Origin: Patiria miniata
Taxonomy: Eukaryota; Echinodermata; Asteroidea; Valvatida; Asterinidae
Direction of reading: 5' to 3'
Assembly (NCBI RefSeq): GCF_015706575.1
Contig: NW_024037072.1
Coordinates: 27,219,162-27,283,161, forward strand
Length of the DNA stretch: 64,000 nucleotides
Shown here: one piece after another, positions 40,001-54,100 of the stretch
Numbering within the stretch: the first letter of the stretch is position 1
How the letters are laid out: every line of letters starts with the position of its first letter
Position numbers and translations under genes: made by a program
The notes under the pieces: model-generated
Told to the model about the DNA's origin: nothing
Database searches by the model: none
What the model saw: the letters and a program-made list of their open reading frames with translations, nothing else

Positions 40001-43000
40001 ACCCCCAAAATTGACTTTTAATTAGAATATCGCGCACAAGCACGATTCCAACGCGAAACATACTATTCGATGAACCTATCAAAGACCAATTGTTTAAGAA
40101 TGAGAAATCCCGTGCATTCCATGCTTAAGAATGACTTAATTAGTGCTAATTATTCACCTTTACTTACAATTTTAAGAACAAGAGCGAAACCTTCACTTAA
40201 AGCTTATTAGTCCAATTCGTCAAGTTGTCATGGCATTTAGATATTTCTTACGATGTAGAAAAGCCTGCCCAGCACATGAATGGACTGGAAATCATACCCA
40301 ATCATGACGGATTCTGAATTATTAACGAGAGATAAATTACGAAGAACCGTATCGAAGGCCTAAAATCAAGCACAAGATTTAGGATGTGACGAACACTTTA
40401 GCGATCCTAAGGGCCATTATTTTTCTCCCCAGATTGATGGTAGTTCTTTTCGGCATAAAAAAAATGAAACAAAACGGCCGGAACTGATGTTTTTCCCCTT
40501 TAAAACTCCTATTAAATTGGATACACCATCTTCAGAAGCGCAAACTAATACTAAACGAGCATGTTTCCCACTCATCCGAAAGCATAGATCCCTGCTGCCC
40601 GAATGAAGTCATGTGCATGTTTTACACATTTTTTTAAGTTTTCCATGGAGAGTGTTAAACTTTTTCAACCAAAGGCGCACAGTTTCTTTTAAAAAAGTGC
40701 CAAAAAACAGTATTTCATATTATTATCAGTTCGATACCTACAGGTTCTTTAATTTTGATCAAAATAAACTTGAATGGGCCGGTTATGAATGTGTACCGGT
40801 ACTATAGTGGATGGAGGGGAAACCTATCGTGTATAATTATTTGTTTTAAATGGCTTGTTGAACTAAATAATAACTGACGCACAAAGTACTTTTTATGGCC
40901 GACACATAAACATCAATCAGAACCGCTACAATGCACTGCGAGATACAATTCTAACTGGTTTCCTTCTTAGTTAAGGCCCTTAAAATCAGGGAGTGGGAGT
41001 GTTTCTGGGGTTTTAAAGGACCCCCGCGTGGTGGCGAGTACCGCTAGGAAATTTAAAACTAACACAAAAAGTAATGAAACAATCAAGTTTTGATCATGGC
41101 CTACTCCATGATCAAAACAGGGGAAAGTGGCCAAATTCCTTGGATTGCACCACTGTACATGTAGAATCCATTTTTTTTTCTGAGACCCTTCAGCAGGCCT
41201 CTGACTCCACGTCGTATTGGCTTCGCACATGAAAAGTTCCACGTTCGGATTTGAAGACACCCCCCCCCCCCCCCCTCTGTGATCAGGGAACGGGACCGAC
41301 ACTGCTGACAAGGCAACATTAGGGACGGAGGGCGGGGGAAAAAGGGAGACACCGGCACTTAATGAGGGGGCACCGAGGTCGGGTCAACATCATTTCCTCT
41401 CATTTTCCAGGCCACCACAAATGCTGCCAATTTGAAAAGCAGGGGAATTGGCTGGAACTCTTCGGACGCTTCAAGGCGCGCTTTTTTTTTCGTATTAATT
41501 TATTCACATTTTATAAGGCTGTGCGGTTAAAGAAAGTCATTAAGGGAGTAGTCGACTGTATTCCTCTTCGTTTTATCAACTCACCAAAAAATCTTTTAAA
41601 AGGAACTTCTTTGGCAACCTGGGAGCACCTTGGGCCCTTCGATAACCAAAATTTACGATTTGCAATGAGAGCCAAACTGCACTGAGTGAAATTTGTTTTT
41701 GAAAAAGCATGCATGCATTATAAAAAAAAATGCGTTATAATTCCAAAACTATGTAAGGCCAAAAAAAAAAAAGTCTCCGGTTTCTGGTATGGAGCTTGTC
41801 CAAAAAATGGTGCGGCGACGCGGCTTTTTTTTTTTTTTATCTGACTTTTTGGCTTCAAATGTCGACTGATGACTGCAAATGGTGCCCGACTAAACTTAGT
41901 GCAAATATATGGCAGTTCAGAGAGGCTATTAAAGCTTAGTTCATAAAGCTTATGCTCGATCATAACCCCATCTAAAAACACGTTAAAATTGTGCAGCAGC
42001 AGGATTCCAGTCAAACCAGTGAGTTTGGCGGTTTTGAGACATCATCTTTCATTGAAAAAAATGTTTTTCATTTTGCCGACGCGCATGGCTACGGCGACGC
42101 GCGCGCATACCAGAAACCGGAGACTTTTTTTTGGCCTAATACTCTGTTATTTTACAGCTAGCATACTGTGTTGATTTTGAAATTACTGCCACGGAATTTC
42201 GCGATCCTGGGATTAATGACGATCTGATACGCTTATCTCAATCCTATTGCGTTAGTTCACGAAAGAGTTCATCTATTTACAAGTGTTCCACGTTATTTTG
42301 CAATAACAATTACGTTTTCACTATTTAAGCCGAGAAGAAATCGGCCTCCGTACCATACAATCGTAATTAGCGGTAATAAAGCCGTTCTTAAGTAGATTTT
42401 GCACAAGATTTTTTATTCTTAAGTTGACTGATACACTATCGTTTGGTGTTGGAATGATCGTTGTGCTCAACATTCTAATTAAACACACACACAAATAATT
42501 CCTTAGCGGGCGGCTAATTATGGAACTTTTACTCGTTCTTAAGCAGAGAATGCACAGGAAAATCAATTCTTAAGTTGCGGATCTTGCATTTTGGTCACGT
42601 TAATTAGCTTAAAGTGAAGGTTTGCTTCACTTAAAGCTAATCCGCCCAGGCGAAATAATAATTCGCCCGGGCGAAATAATAATTCGCTCGGGCGAATTAG
42701 TAGTCCGCCCGGGCGAAATAGTAATCCGCCCGGACGAAATAGAGGGCTGGAAATTTGTGTTGGTCATGTCCTAAATACACTTCCGTACAGATGAGTAAAT
42801 AACAGGTAAATATAAATATTCATATCATCCTGATTCTTAGCAAATCAGAGTGCTCCGTACAATTTTGGTAGCAAGAACTTGGACTCAATAGCTCTATGGA
42901 ATGGACGTACACGCTATTGGGGACGTCTGTATAGTCCGAAGTACCATTGGTCCGAAGTACCATTGGTGCGAAGTACCATTGGTCCGAAGTCCCATTGGTC

Positions 43001-46000
43001 CGAAGTCCCATTGGTCCGAAGTTCCGTTGGTCCGACAGCCCATTGTTTTATACATTCCATTGGTATAAACGTCCCATTGGTCTGAAGTACCATTGGTCCG
43101 AAGTCCCATTTGATTCTAAGTCTAATATAGGTTTTCCCAGCGAATTTCCGAATTTTGTGTAATCATTTTCATAATCAGCTATTCAATTTCGCGTTAGTTT
43201 TGCACACGTGGTCAAATTGGGGTTTCTTTTTCGTTTTGGGTTCGTTCAATTTCATTTTTAGGCAGCCAAGATTTTGCTCTGAATGTTCGTTTTCATTTTC
43301 GGACATTCTATTTGGTTTTGGTGCATTCAAGACTTAACTTGTAGCAGTCTTAAATTAAGTCTTTGCAACCTTTTGACGGTTGACGCATTCAAATTAGCGA
43401 ACATCTGTGCGCTTGTAACGTATAACCATTCTTTTCGTTTCTTATTCGTTTATGGGCAATCGCTTTCATCGTTTGGTCATTTAAATTAGTAACAACTTTC
43501 GATACATTTTCCTATTTTTCTCCGAGGTTCATTTCCCCCAAAACCTTGATGACTGTAAAATTTACAATGTTACAAATTAACTGATAGGCCCTAAGAGGGA
43601 AATAAGATGTAATTACGAATTAATTAATTGAAGGGACTAAGATAATTTAATTTTCAATGTTTATCTTTTCTACTTGTTTAAACGTTTGAGCAAGGGGCAT
43701 CTTTACATTGACGATTTCTTGACGTGCAAGACATCGGAACACCTATGCTTGGCAATGGTTGCACCATTCACTTTGAATGAAAGCTTGGTGAAATTGGCCG
43801 GGAAAACCTATAGCTTTATTGTGATCTGTGGGGAAAAATATAAAATGGTGCTCTTCATAACAGGAAAAGTACACGAGCGATTTGAATGATTCTTTTATTT
43901 AAGATCTCAAAGCTTAGAACATCTTAACAAAAATATGGGATGTCATGTGGGATACCCTTTTTTGACTCGCCGTGTACAACAGTTTTGAAACAATCCGAAA
44001 GACCAATCCGAAAGACCAATTTAATAAATGGACATGTTTATAAGCGACATGTTGAGCTTCCGCTAAAAGGGGTACTGGTGCTTTTGATTAACGGTTGACC
44101 AACATTAATAAAGTGTAATTAGCCTACGGTACAATAGGTAATACATGCGTCCTTTGGGATATGGTTTTCCTTTGTATGACGGGACATCATGTATGTCTTG
44201 ATTATATTTCAGAAAACTCGGACAAAATAGATTGACGAACATAAAGAAGGACGACTTCAAGAACCTCACCCAACTTCTGCACTTGTAAGTATCAAATGAA
44301 TTTCCCGATGCAGAGCCTCATTTTCGGGATTACATCAGATTTTTTCTTACCTCAAAATGGGACGCATTCAAGTCCATCACAAATCAGACCCAATTAGCTC
44401 ACAAACTGTTCACTTTAGCAAAACAAAAAGGTTATAACCAACACAGGTATGCCTACCAGTGTCATTGTTGAAGGTTTATCCACTTTTATATTTGTCACTG
44501 ACGTGTGGTTTACATGTGGCTGGACTTTGTAAAAATGAAGACTTGTAGACTACATCCCTAACATTAAATGTACCATACATCATTAATATCTTTGGGACCA
44601 TAGCAGTTTTTAATTTTCAACTTTTGTATTCACCATTGACCCATTCACCGTTATTTGAACATTTTTTTTGGAGGGGGCAAACTGCTGGCACGTTCAGCTC
44701 TGATAATGGGTTTTGGACAAATAAGTTTAGCTTACAATTTATTTAACAATTACTGCAACCACAGACTTGATTTCGAGTAGGCAATAAGCCATTTGCGTGT
44801 TAAATTTGAATAAAATCTGGAACGCTGACTTAATACAATGCTTTGCACGTTTTAACCTAGCATTCTCCCGACCAAAGAGACTGTTACTATATCACGTGAT
44901 TCGGGGCAAGCCTTATGCTAGCAACCCCCAGCTCCGGCATGGTCTGGTGTCTTCGTGCCATTCTCACCAATTGTGAACAATGTATGGGTGCTGAGCGTCT
45001 CTTACGTAACTATGCAAGAGCTTGCCCCGAATCATGTGATTAGCAACAGTGTCTTTGGTCAAGGTCATCCTTTTTTTCTGAAGGACGCTCCGCTTTTTTC
45101 TTGCCCAAAGGGGTACCTGCTCGCGCAAATCCGATATTTTGTTGTGGGTTTGTTGGATCGGTACGACCAGAATTAGCCTACTCTATAACGAAACTTTCAG
45201 GAATACGTGAAATACATGCTTATTATTTTCATAAATTCAGTGTATTTTGACGGACCGTAATATATATTTTGATATGGTATACCAAACTGCAAAAAGGCTG
45301 GAACGAAATAAAAATATTTCGCATTAACTTACTCAGTATTGTTATTTAACAAGACAATTCATCCACACAGTAGATACATGTAGTCTGAAAAACGTTGATC
45401 ACTCCAATCAAATGTTCATGATGATGACATCCAATAACTTTTAAGGTGATTGCAAAAAATCATGCAGGCCGTCAAGGGTAAAATAGCCTAACCCCTTGAA
45501 TATTGCTTTTCACAAAGCCTATACATGCCCTTTAAAAATAACTTCTTCTGTTTGTTTGATAGGCACTTGGATGACAATCAGATATCTTATATACAAGGTG
45601 GATCATTCCTACCTCTTAACAACCTTCAAGTCTTGTAAGTAGCTGTTCTCATTACATTCTGTATTTTATTTCCATTCTTCCTTAATAAGTAAATCGTAGC
45701 TATACCCACTAGACCCATAACAAACACCCCCAAAAAACATAAAGACCCACAAATAAATCCTACTTTATCATGATCATGGAAATTACTAATTAGTAAAGAT
45801 CAGGGACAAAAATAACGTACAAGGAACAAACGTTTTGCGTTAAAGAAAATGCGTGCTTTTTGGGTGTGGCACCCCCAAAAAGATATTTTCACACATCTAC
45901 TTATAGAATTTCTCTGAAAACTTTGTGAACGCCATCAGCGCCATGTTGAAAACAATTTCTTTTTAACTGATTTATAAGCTTAGGTCTGCAAATTCAAACT

Positions 46001-48148
46001 AGCAAATTAATTTGTTACAGGAAATAAAATCGTTCGGGAAAAAATCTTAATCTTGAAAAAAGCGCGGTTTTTTTTATTCATTCATTCACATAGACGTCTG
46101 GACAGCAATCGTCTGAAGAGTTTTGATTCAAACATGGCTGAGGGTTTAGGTGTTGAATCATCGTCGTAAGTACTCAGTGTTCTTGTTTACGAATTTAATA
46201 TGAAAGAGGTTTTAACCTGACAGAAATTCGGCTCCCGTGTCTCTTATCAGTATACAAAAGGTAATACGTAAAGTTAGGATCGGGAATGCCACTTGACAAT
46301 CATGGGCGTCGCAAAGGGGGGGGGGTGGATAGGGGGGGGGCGTTTGCCCCCCCCCCCCCCCCCGCCCGGACGAGCAAAGAAAAAAGGAGGAAAAAAAGAG
46401 GCGCGAAATGATATTGTTGTTAATTTAATGGGTGGGGGGGGGGCAAATGTCTCTGCCCACCCTCGAAAAAAAGATCATCAGGAAAATCATGGAAAACATA
46501 GGGATTTAGGGGGGAGGGATGTGCTTTGCCCCCCTCTAGAAAAATCCTGACGACGCCCATGCTGACAATGTTCTATGATAATTTCTGCACGAATCAAAAA
46601 GTACTTCTGGCAGGTTAAGTAAAAGGGTAGAAACATTCCGATATAAGATATGACTGATGACACATAGGCCTAAAGTACAAGGAAGTCACAGTTATAACGA
46701 GGAAGACAGTGTGGAAGTTGCAAGGACAAAATGATGTTGAAATAGAAAGTGTCGATACGAATTTTAATGAGTAGTTTATTTTATTTCTTTTAATTGATTA
46801 ATTAAGATTGTATATCAGCTTGCAAGACAATGGATTGACCCGTTTAAGCCCTTATACGTTCGGTCGAGTGGACAGTCCTTTAAACATGTAAGTATACGTC
46901 TCTGTATATTTTGCTACGACTGGTTTTGCTGTCAGTAAAGCAAACTGATCTAAGAAAATGTTTTCGAAACTGATTCGGGCTTGGAAACTGAAACATTGCA
47001 CTCAATAAGGGTTTGTTCAGATGAGGTTTCCTTGACCAAGGCTTCCAGCTATTATTTGTTTGTTACCCCGCTGATTTAATCTATAATAGATAGTCATGAG
47101 GTATGTCTGCAGACACAGTGTTCATAAACACAATAATTATACGTGATCATTGGAGCCCATTCAAAACGGATAATGATTACGAGGAGCATGAGGGGAATTT
47201 CAAACTTCATTTTTAATAACGAAAAATCGAGTTACTCTTGTAAACAGAAAAAAAACCTGTCGGAACCTTAAATCACTAAGACATTGGATAAAGCTTTTTC
47301 CTTAAAGAGTAAATCTTTGCTCCATCCAACTAAAACCATGCGGGGACACGGCTGTTAGTGAAATTCGTTCAGTCCAGCAGGTCCGGTTTTAACTCCAGTT
47401 TCCTCAGGAAGGACTCTTTCAACTGTTATGACTTTCAATCCTAGCTCAATGTTGGAAATTACAATGTTATTGTGGTGTCTTAATATTATTTTATAATTAA
47501 AAATACGAAGTTTTCTATCTTAAAAAACTTGTGTTTGTGTTCAGAGAGTTATCCAACAACACACTGTCTACAATCCCTTCCAAACTCTTCTACGCATATG
47601 GCAAGAAAAAAGAGATACTTGAAATGTAAGTTAAAATTTACCTTTATGTGCACATCAGCAAGACATAGACAATCTGTTAAAGGTACAGTCCATCATTTTT
47701 GCTTTGTGCATTTTGTTTGTTTGTTAAAAGCAACAAACGTGCTCCAAATTGAAAGAAGAGTGCTACACGACTAACCTAATGAAGTTTCAGCTCAGTTTTA
47801 GCTGCATGTACATTTCGAGAAAAACAAAGATCTTGGTTTCAAATCGAAAGTTGCTGCAGGCGCGGATCCAGGGGGGGGGGGGGGGGGGTTGGGGGTCAAA
47901 AAAAAAACCCAGCTCTCTCAAAAAAAAATTCCATACAAATTCCTGCAAAATAAGTCGACCCCCCCCCCCCCCCCCCCCCCCCCCGCTGTGACACCCAAAA
48001 AAAGTTATACTGGTATAGTGTTTGCCTGTTCAAAATACGGTACACCATTCTGTAATCTAGTGTTAATAATCATCGAATTTGAACAGCGCCCCCTATTCCC
48101 TATTGAAATATGGTACTAGCCCCCCCCACCCCCCCCCCCACCCCCCCC

Positions 48149-48179
<31 letters not shown>

Positions 48180-51100
48180 ACACAGTTTTTGATTTTACGG
48201 AGGCTAAGTATACGGAGAAAAAACCTATGTACATTTTTAGATTGTTTTGCTGATGAAACACCCCCCCCCCTGCGAAAATTCCTGGATCCGCCCCTGTGCT
48301 GAATCATGTTTTAAATTTCCAGAGAGGCCACATAAAGCTTATTCTCGATCATAACCCAATCTAAAAACACGTTAAAATTGTGCAGCAGCAGAATTCCAGT
48401 CAAACCAGTGAGTTTGGCGGTTTTGAGACATCATCTTTTATTGAAAAAAAAAAAATCATTTTGCCGACGAGCATGGCTACGGCGACGCGCGCGCATACCA
48501 GAAACCGGGGACTTTTTTTTTTGGCCTTAAAAGCTGCCGTGAATTTGGATTAAAGGACAGCGAAACAACTGCGGGAATATTCTATTTGTTGATGAAGAAA
48601 ATAGCACTCAAACAAACTGGATGCAAGGGTTTTTTAAGCAACGCGCACCAGCATTTTAAAGCGGGAAATGAATACGATAAATAAAATGGACCAAACTTCG
48701 AAATGAACATGCAGCTTGATAACCCATTTTGAATTTTATTGGGGAAATAACTACTACAGGTCAAAAATATTACTTTTACGGACATAAAAATATATCTTTC
48801 CATACAAACTTACAGGAAAAAAAGGTGTGCGTAACGCAACTTTTGCCCCACGCGCTAAAAAATTGCGCCGCCCATGGCAGAACGCACTGCCGATCAAGTC
48901 TTTTTATAGACCGCTTGCAGACGCGATTGATTATTGACGCGCAACGGTGCGCGACGCCATGTAATGGGACAAAATGTGCATGGATAGACATACGCCTGTC
49001 CCACAACCTACCCCTTCCAAACTACCCCTTCGCGAAATTTTTGAACACAACTCTGTTGCGCGCTGTCTTTGGAACAAAACGCGCTACGCACAACGCGCAA
49101 CGCGCACACCAGCATGCATCATAGATATAGAATAGACCGCTTGCGGATGCGTATGATAATCGACGCGCAAAGGTGCGCGACGCCATGTTATGGGACAAAT
49201 GTGCATGGATAGATATACGCCTGTCCCACAACATGGCGTCGCGCGCCTTCGCGCGTAGATTATCGAACGCATCCGCAAGCGGTCTATTCTATATCTATGA
49301 TGCATGCTGGTGTGCGCGTTGCGCGTTGCGCGTTGTGCGTAGCGCGTTTTGTTCCAAAGACAGCGTGCCACAGAGTAAGGTTCAAACATTTCGCGAAGGG
49401 GTAGTTTGGAAGAGAGAAATACATTTTCCACGAATTTGGTATTGAAATTGAAGTTTATTTCAACTGTGTTTAGATTAAGAATATTAAAACCAAGCGGAAT
49501 CTGTGGGTGAGGTGTTATAAAACAAATATTGAATGCTTTACCTCGTTCTGAAATAAAACTAGCCTCCCTCGGTGATCCATTGGGTATTCTATTTTCCCTT
49601 GGCTTCGCCTCGGGAAAATAGAATGTCCATGGACACCTCGGGAGGCTAGTTTTACCACAACACTCGAAGCATTCAATATTTGTATAATATGTGTGCCAGA
49701 AAAATGGGTATAGGGCGGAGACATTTATATAACATCCTCGTTTTAAAAGCTCGGTTGGCCATGTCAACATGGCCATCTTCTCGACATAGTACATCTTCTC
49801 GTTTCATAACCTCAAAACGTTCTCATGTACTTTTCATAAAAATAACAGAAGCTTCAGCAACAACAACATTTCAGAGATAGCGCCCGATGCTTTCTTAGGA
49901 GTGAGCTCCATTGCATCAATGTAAGTAGACTTTCATTGATACTCATAAACTGTTAGAGATGTAAAAGTGAGCTTCTATGAGCTCGATACAAATGAAATAA
50001 ATATCTGTGTCTGTCTTGATCTACATATATTCCTTAACGAATTTTGCACAGAAGATTGTGATAAAGACCTCTCATCTAATTTAAGCTTTGACTATTAGTT
50101 AAGTCACAAAAGCTATTTCATTGGTACATGTAATATGTGAGTTATTTAAGGGGATATTTAGTTCAATAGTATAGGCCTCCTAATAACAATAATAATTTGG
50201 GAGGCTAATCATGGCAGCTGGGATGCTGAATTGCGAAGGACGCGGCTACAACGTGGTCAAGCCGCTGGCACGTAAAGGCGCCTATGGCTGCCGGCCACAT
50301 CGACCCATATATGACTACGGAGCACAGCCTGAGATCGAAAGTGTTTGATTTTTCCGGAGGGGGGGGGAAAACCGGAGGGCCCGGAGAAAAACCCTCGTGG
50401 CACAGGAGAGAACCAACGCACAACTCTACTCACATGTGTCCCGCGGCCGGGATTCGAACCGGGGTCACCTTGGTGAGAGGCGAGCGCTTTACGCACAAGC
50501 CACCCATGCCACCCAGGAGCACACCTCCAATGGAAAGACGGGCTAAATATAAGAATAAATCTCAAAATTTTGACAATCAAAGCAGTTGTTCGAATTACTC
50601 AAGTCACCATTTATTAAAACACTTCTTTTCTCTTGCAGATATTTGGGTATCAATAAGATATCGTCACTTCCCGAGGACTTGTTTGACAACATAACGATAC
50701 TTCACACGTTGTAAGTGAGAACCAAAGATGATGGCTGACTAGATATAGCACAATTCGGACGGTGACCCAATTCTTTAAATTCTGCTCAAAGTGTAGCGAA
50801 CATACAGCAGCATTTCGTAGTTAGATGTCATGACAACTACTTTCACTTGTTGAATTGAGCTTTCAATAAAAGCTCATAAAAGTTGTGGTCTAAATATTAG
50901 AACACAGACCGTCAATGATTTACACAGATTTTTTTCAAATCGCACGATGATTAAAGGCCTATAGCCTGTAAGGCATTCTCAGTGAGAACACAGATCGGTA
51001 TGACAAAGTAGTCCGCTCACTTTTTATTCGTCCCCCTCAAATAACACAAATGTCGGTAATTATACTCATACTACAAAAAGGAATCACGCAGGAGATAAGT

Positions 51101-54100
51101 TTGTTGTGTCTCTCGCCACAGCTTCAATGTTTTAATCAACCTTCTTCAACCGGAATACCAAAGATTAAGGGCAAACCGGATACATAGAGCACATTAACAT
51201 TAACATTAAACATTAGGAGGTACCCATGACCACCTCACGTAGTTTGATGCTCACAAGAAAACTGATTGTGATACCCAAGACCACAGTGACGATAGTGATA
51301 CCCAGTGACCACTACCCACCAACAACGGCCGTTGTGAAAGCCTATTAAATCAGGCGATAAAACCAGTTAACAGGTAAGGTGCTATAACTTCAGCACTTAA
51401 TTAAAAACACATTCCCCACAGCAGGCACATGTAGTGGGGGTATAGCCATTGTGGTAACTCATAGGCTATACATGTACATGTAGATTCGAGATTAACATGT
51501 TACTGGATCAGCCCATGAGGCACATCACGGGCCACAATGAATTTAGTTACCAAGTTGAATTTAGTTAAGTACACTGTAGTCAAATGTTCACTCAAAACCA
51601 GCATTATGGGGCTCGTTCTCTTCTGGGGCACCAATAAAAATGCCAAACGCGAAAAGCGACCCACATAAGAAACAAGCACCATCACTGCGGGAACTTACAT
51701 TAGTGACAAAATGCAGGAGCGCAAATTTTCTCGAAAGGCTGCATTACCCTCCGGAGAGAGGTGAACCCCATCTCTCCGGTAGAGGTGAGCGGCAGACCAA
51801 TGAAATTGGGGGTGATCAAGTACACTGATTCCCAGCCTGCGACATTGTGACCTAGCCCAGCGGTTAGTCGCTCGCCGTATGTGTTCCATGGATTTTTGGG
51901 ATTGTGCACCATAGTAAAATAGCCGGGGTAATATACATGACCAAACAAGTTTGGTGTTAGGAAATCTCTCCTGACATTCTGCCAGCATGAAGGCTAGAGT
52001 ATGCCGAATCGCATAGAAGTTGAGCTGCACTAAGTCATTAGTACCAACATGCATTACTATAATGCCTACATCACCAATGCCGTCCAACAAATATGCTAAT
52101 TGATTCAAGCGTGCTCCACTTCGCCCATTCCATTGCACAGGGATACCCATATCATATGCTGCCCATCGAACCAGTGAATCCCCCACTATCCCAGCACAGC
52201 GTTGCTCATGTGGATGAACACCTAAAAATCAAATAAAAATATTTGCTTAAACCCTGTGAAAATTGACTATGGGGAAGGGGCGGAGGTAACTGGCTAGCGC
52301 GTCCGACCGCCATCGACCCATACGCTGTATGTCTGTGAAGGGAAGGCCCAATGCATATGCAGTAGATGCTGCCCCCATACGAAATGAGTGGGATCTATAA
52401 TGTGAATTCGTGATGCCGCAGCCTGACAATGCAGACTGCAAAACTCTATTGAACTGGTAACGAGTAAGCGGTTGACTATCAATGTGACAAAAGAGGGGGC
52501 CTTGTGTTCTTGGGCGATTTTGAACAAATTGTTGAAGCGCTGCAACAGGGCAGAGAGTGGCATCAGCCCACCGACCTACAAGAACAATTTGAGGGGGGCC
52601 ACGCTGATTTGTCTTAGACTGGCGCAGTGCCAACGTTACTGACTCGCAGCCGCTGGAGAAGCGTATGTCTGAAATGTGCAAAACTGCAGGCTGCACATCC
52701 CCCGCGAATTTGCCGTGAACTCACTAACTCGTAAGAAACCGAAAAATGCAAGAAGCATAGCAGAGCGAAACAATGTCACTTCATAATGTGATGAACAAAC
52801 TTCAGGCAAAATTGCCATAATGCGCGAAAGCAGCGCCAGCGATATTGGTGACCTGCGGTCTCTTCGCGAAACCCCACGCCTACAACCTTCGAGTAATTTT
52901 GTAACCATATACGAATCAGTTGGGTCTGGTCTGCCCATTAACTTGTACTTACAACTTACCCCCGCGACGTATGTTGCAATTGTTGATGGGGAATATCGCC
53001 GGATGGAAAGCCAGGCGATGAACTCACCTATGCACTGCGGATTCACGACCCGACTACTGTATGTGGATTGAAGGAAACCACAAAAAGTATTCCACCCCGA
53101 ATTGTATGCCTTGTGTGTATTTCGCGCAAAAGCCAACTGTAGCAACCTATGTATTTCCTGATCTACCATACTTGGGGAAGAATTGGAAGCGGAGTCATCA
53201 CTGGCTCGGCCTGGGGGGCTAAGGCAAAGAAGCGCTGCATCTGAAAACGAGATAATGCATCAGCTTTGTCATTAAATACACCTGGAATGTGAGCTGCCTT
53301 GAAGATGATATTGAACTTCAAACACTCTAACACAAGTAAACGAATTAAAGGGAATATACAACATTTGCAAACATCGAAAAAAAAAACTACCAAGTTTTTG
53401 CGAAATACCTTAATAGGATGTTGGTAAATGACAGCCTGAAGCATCCTGTAAAATTATGGCACCTGGTATACTGTCATTTTCAAGAAAAGTGGTATTTTTG
53501 TATCAATTTCCAACGCTGATCGGCCGATCAGCGTTGGAAACAACTGGCTTTTTTTCAAATACTGGCCCCAATTGACCATTGCACTTGTTTGCAATCGATT
53601 ACAAACCTATGAACGGGTACGAGCCAGCTAGACTGGTTCCCTGACCTTACAATTCCCCAATGTATGTAAACTGCTCTGTTTCTTCTTATATGGAGTCAGG
53701 GAACCAGACTACAGGAAAATGTTCGTTTTTCTTGGTTTTTATAGCATTTTCGAACCCAAAACCTCCAAAAAGTCAGTGCAACTATATTTGCTTTATATTT
53801 CCAACCCCCAATTCCATCCATTTCTGAAAATTACAGCAAAAGCAAATGATGTATATTCCCTTTAAGTGCATGCACTTTTCACATTGAGCAGATTGTCCGT
53901 TAATCATGTGGACCACTGCCATGTTATCAGAGTGAAACCGAACTCTGTGATTGGCTAAGATAGGCCCCCACACAAGGATGGCTACAACTACAGGATACAA
54001 TTCCAATAGGGCAATGGAGGGTGTATATGATGTTCCTTGCCGCCAACGGCCTTGCAACCATTTCCCTTGAAAATAAGCCCCGATACCAATTGAAGCCGCT

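Larger units (their letters stand above)
43870..45780 (+). repeat. Duplicated two-exon block, copy b
   Basis: Counterpart of 32,700-34,625; carries its own insertion at 44,870-45,060. Intron differences include several small deletions, so the duplication is not very recent. Confidence 0.85.

Noticed and set aside
42820-43162. Repetitive short proteins on both strands
   Set aside because: Translations of an 18-bp tandem repeat, open in several frames because the period is a multiple of three.
49084-49794. 236-residue minus-strand open frame
   Set aside because: Spans a foldback repeat and the palindromic composite repeat; the sequence is shared with other non-coding copies at 1.5 and 8.5 kb.
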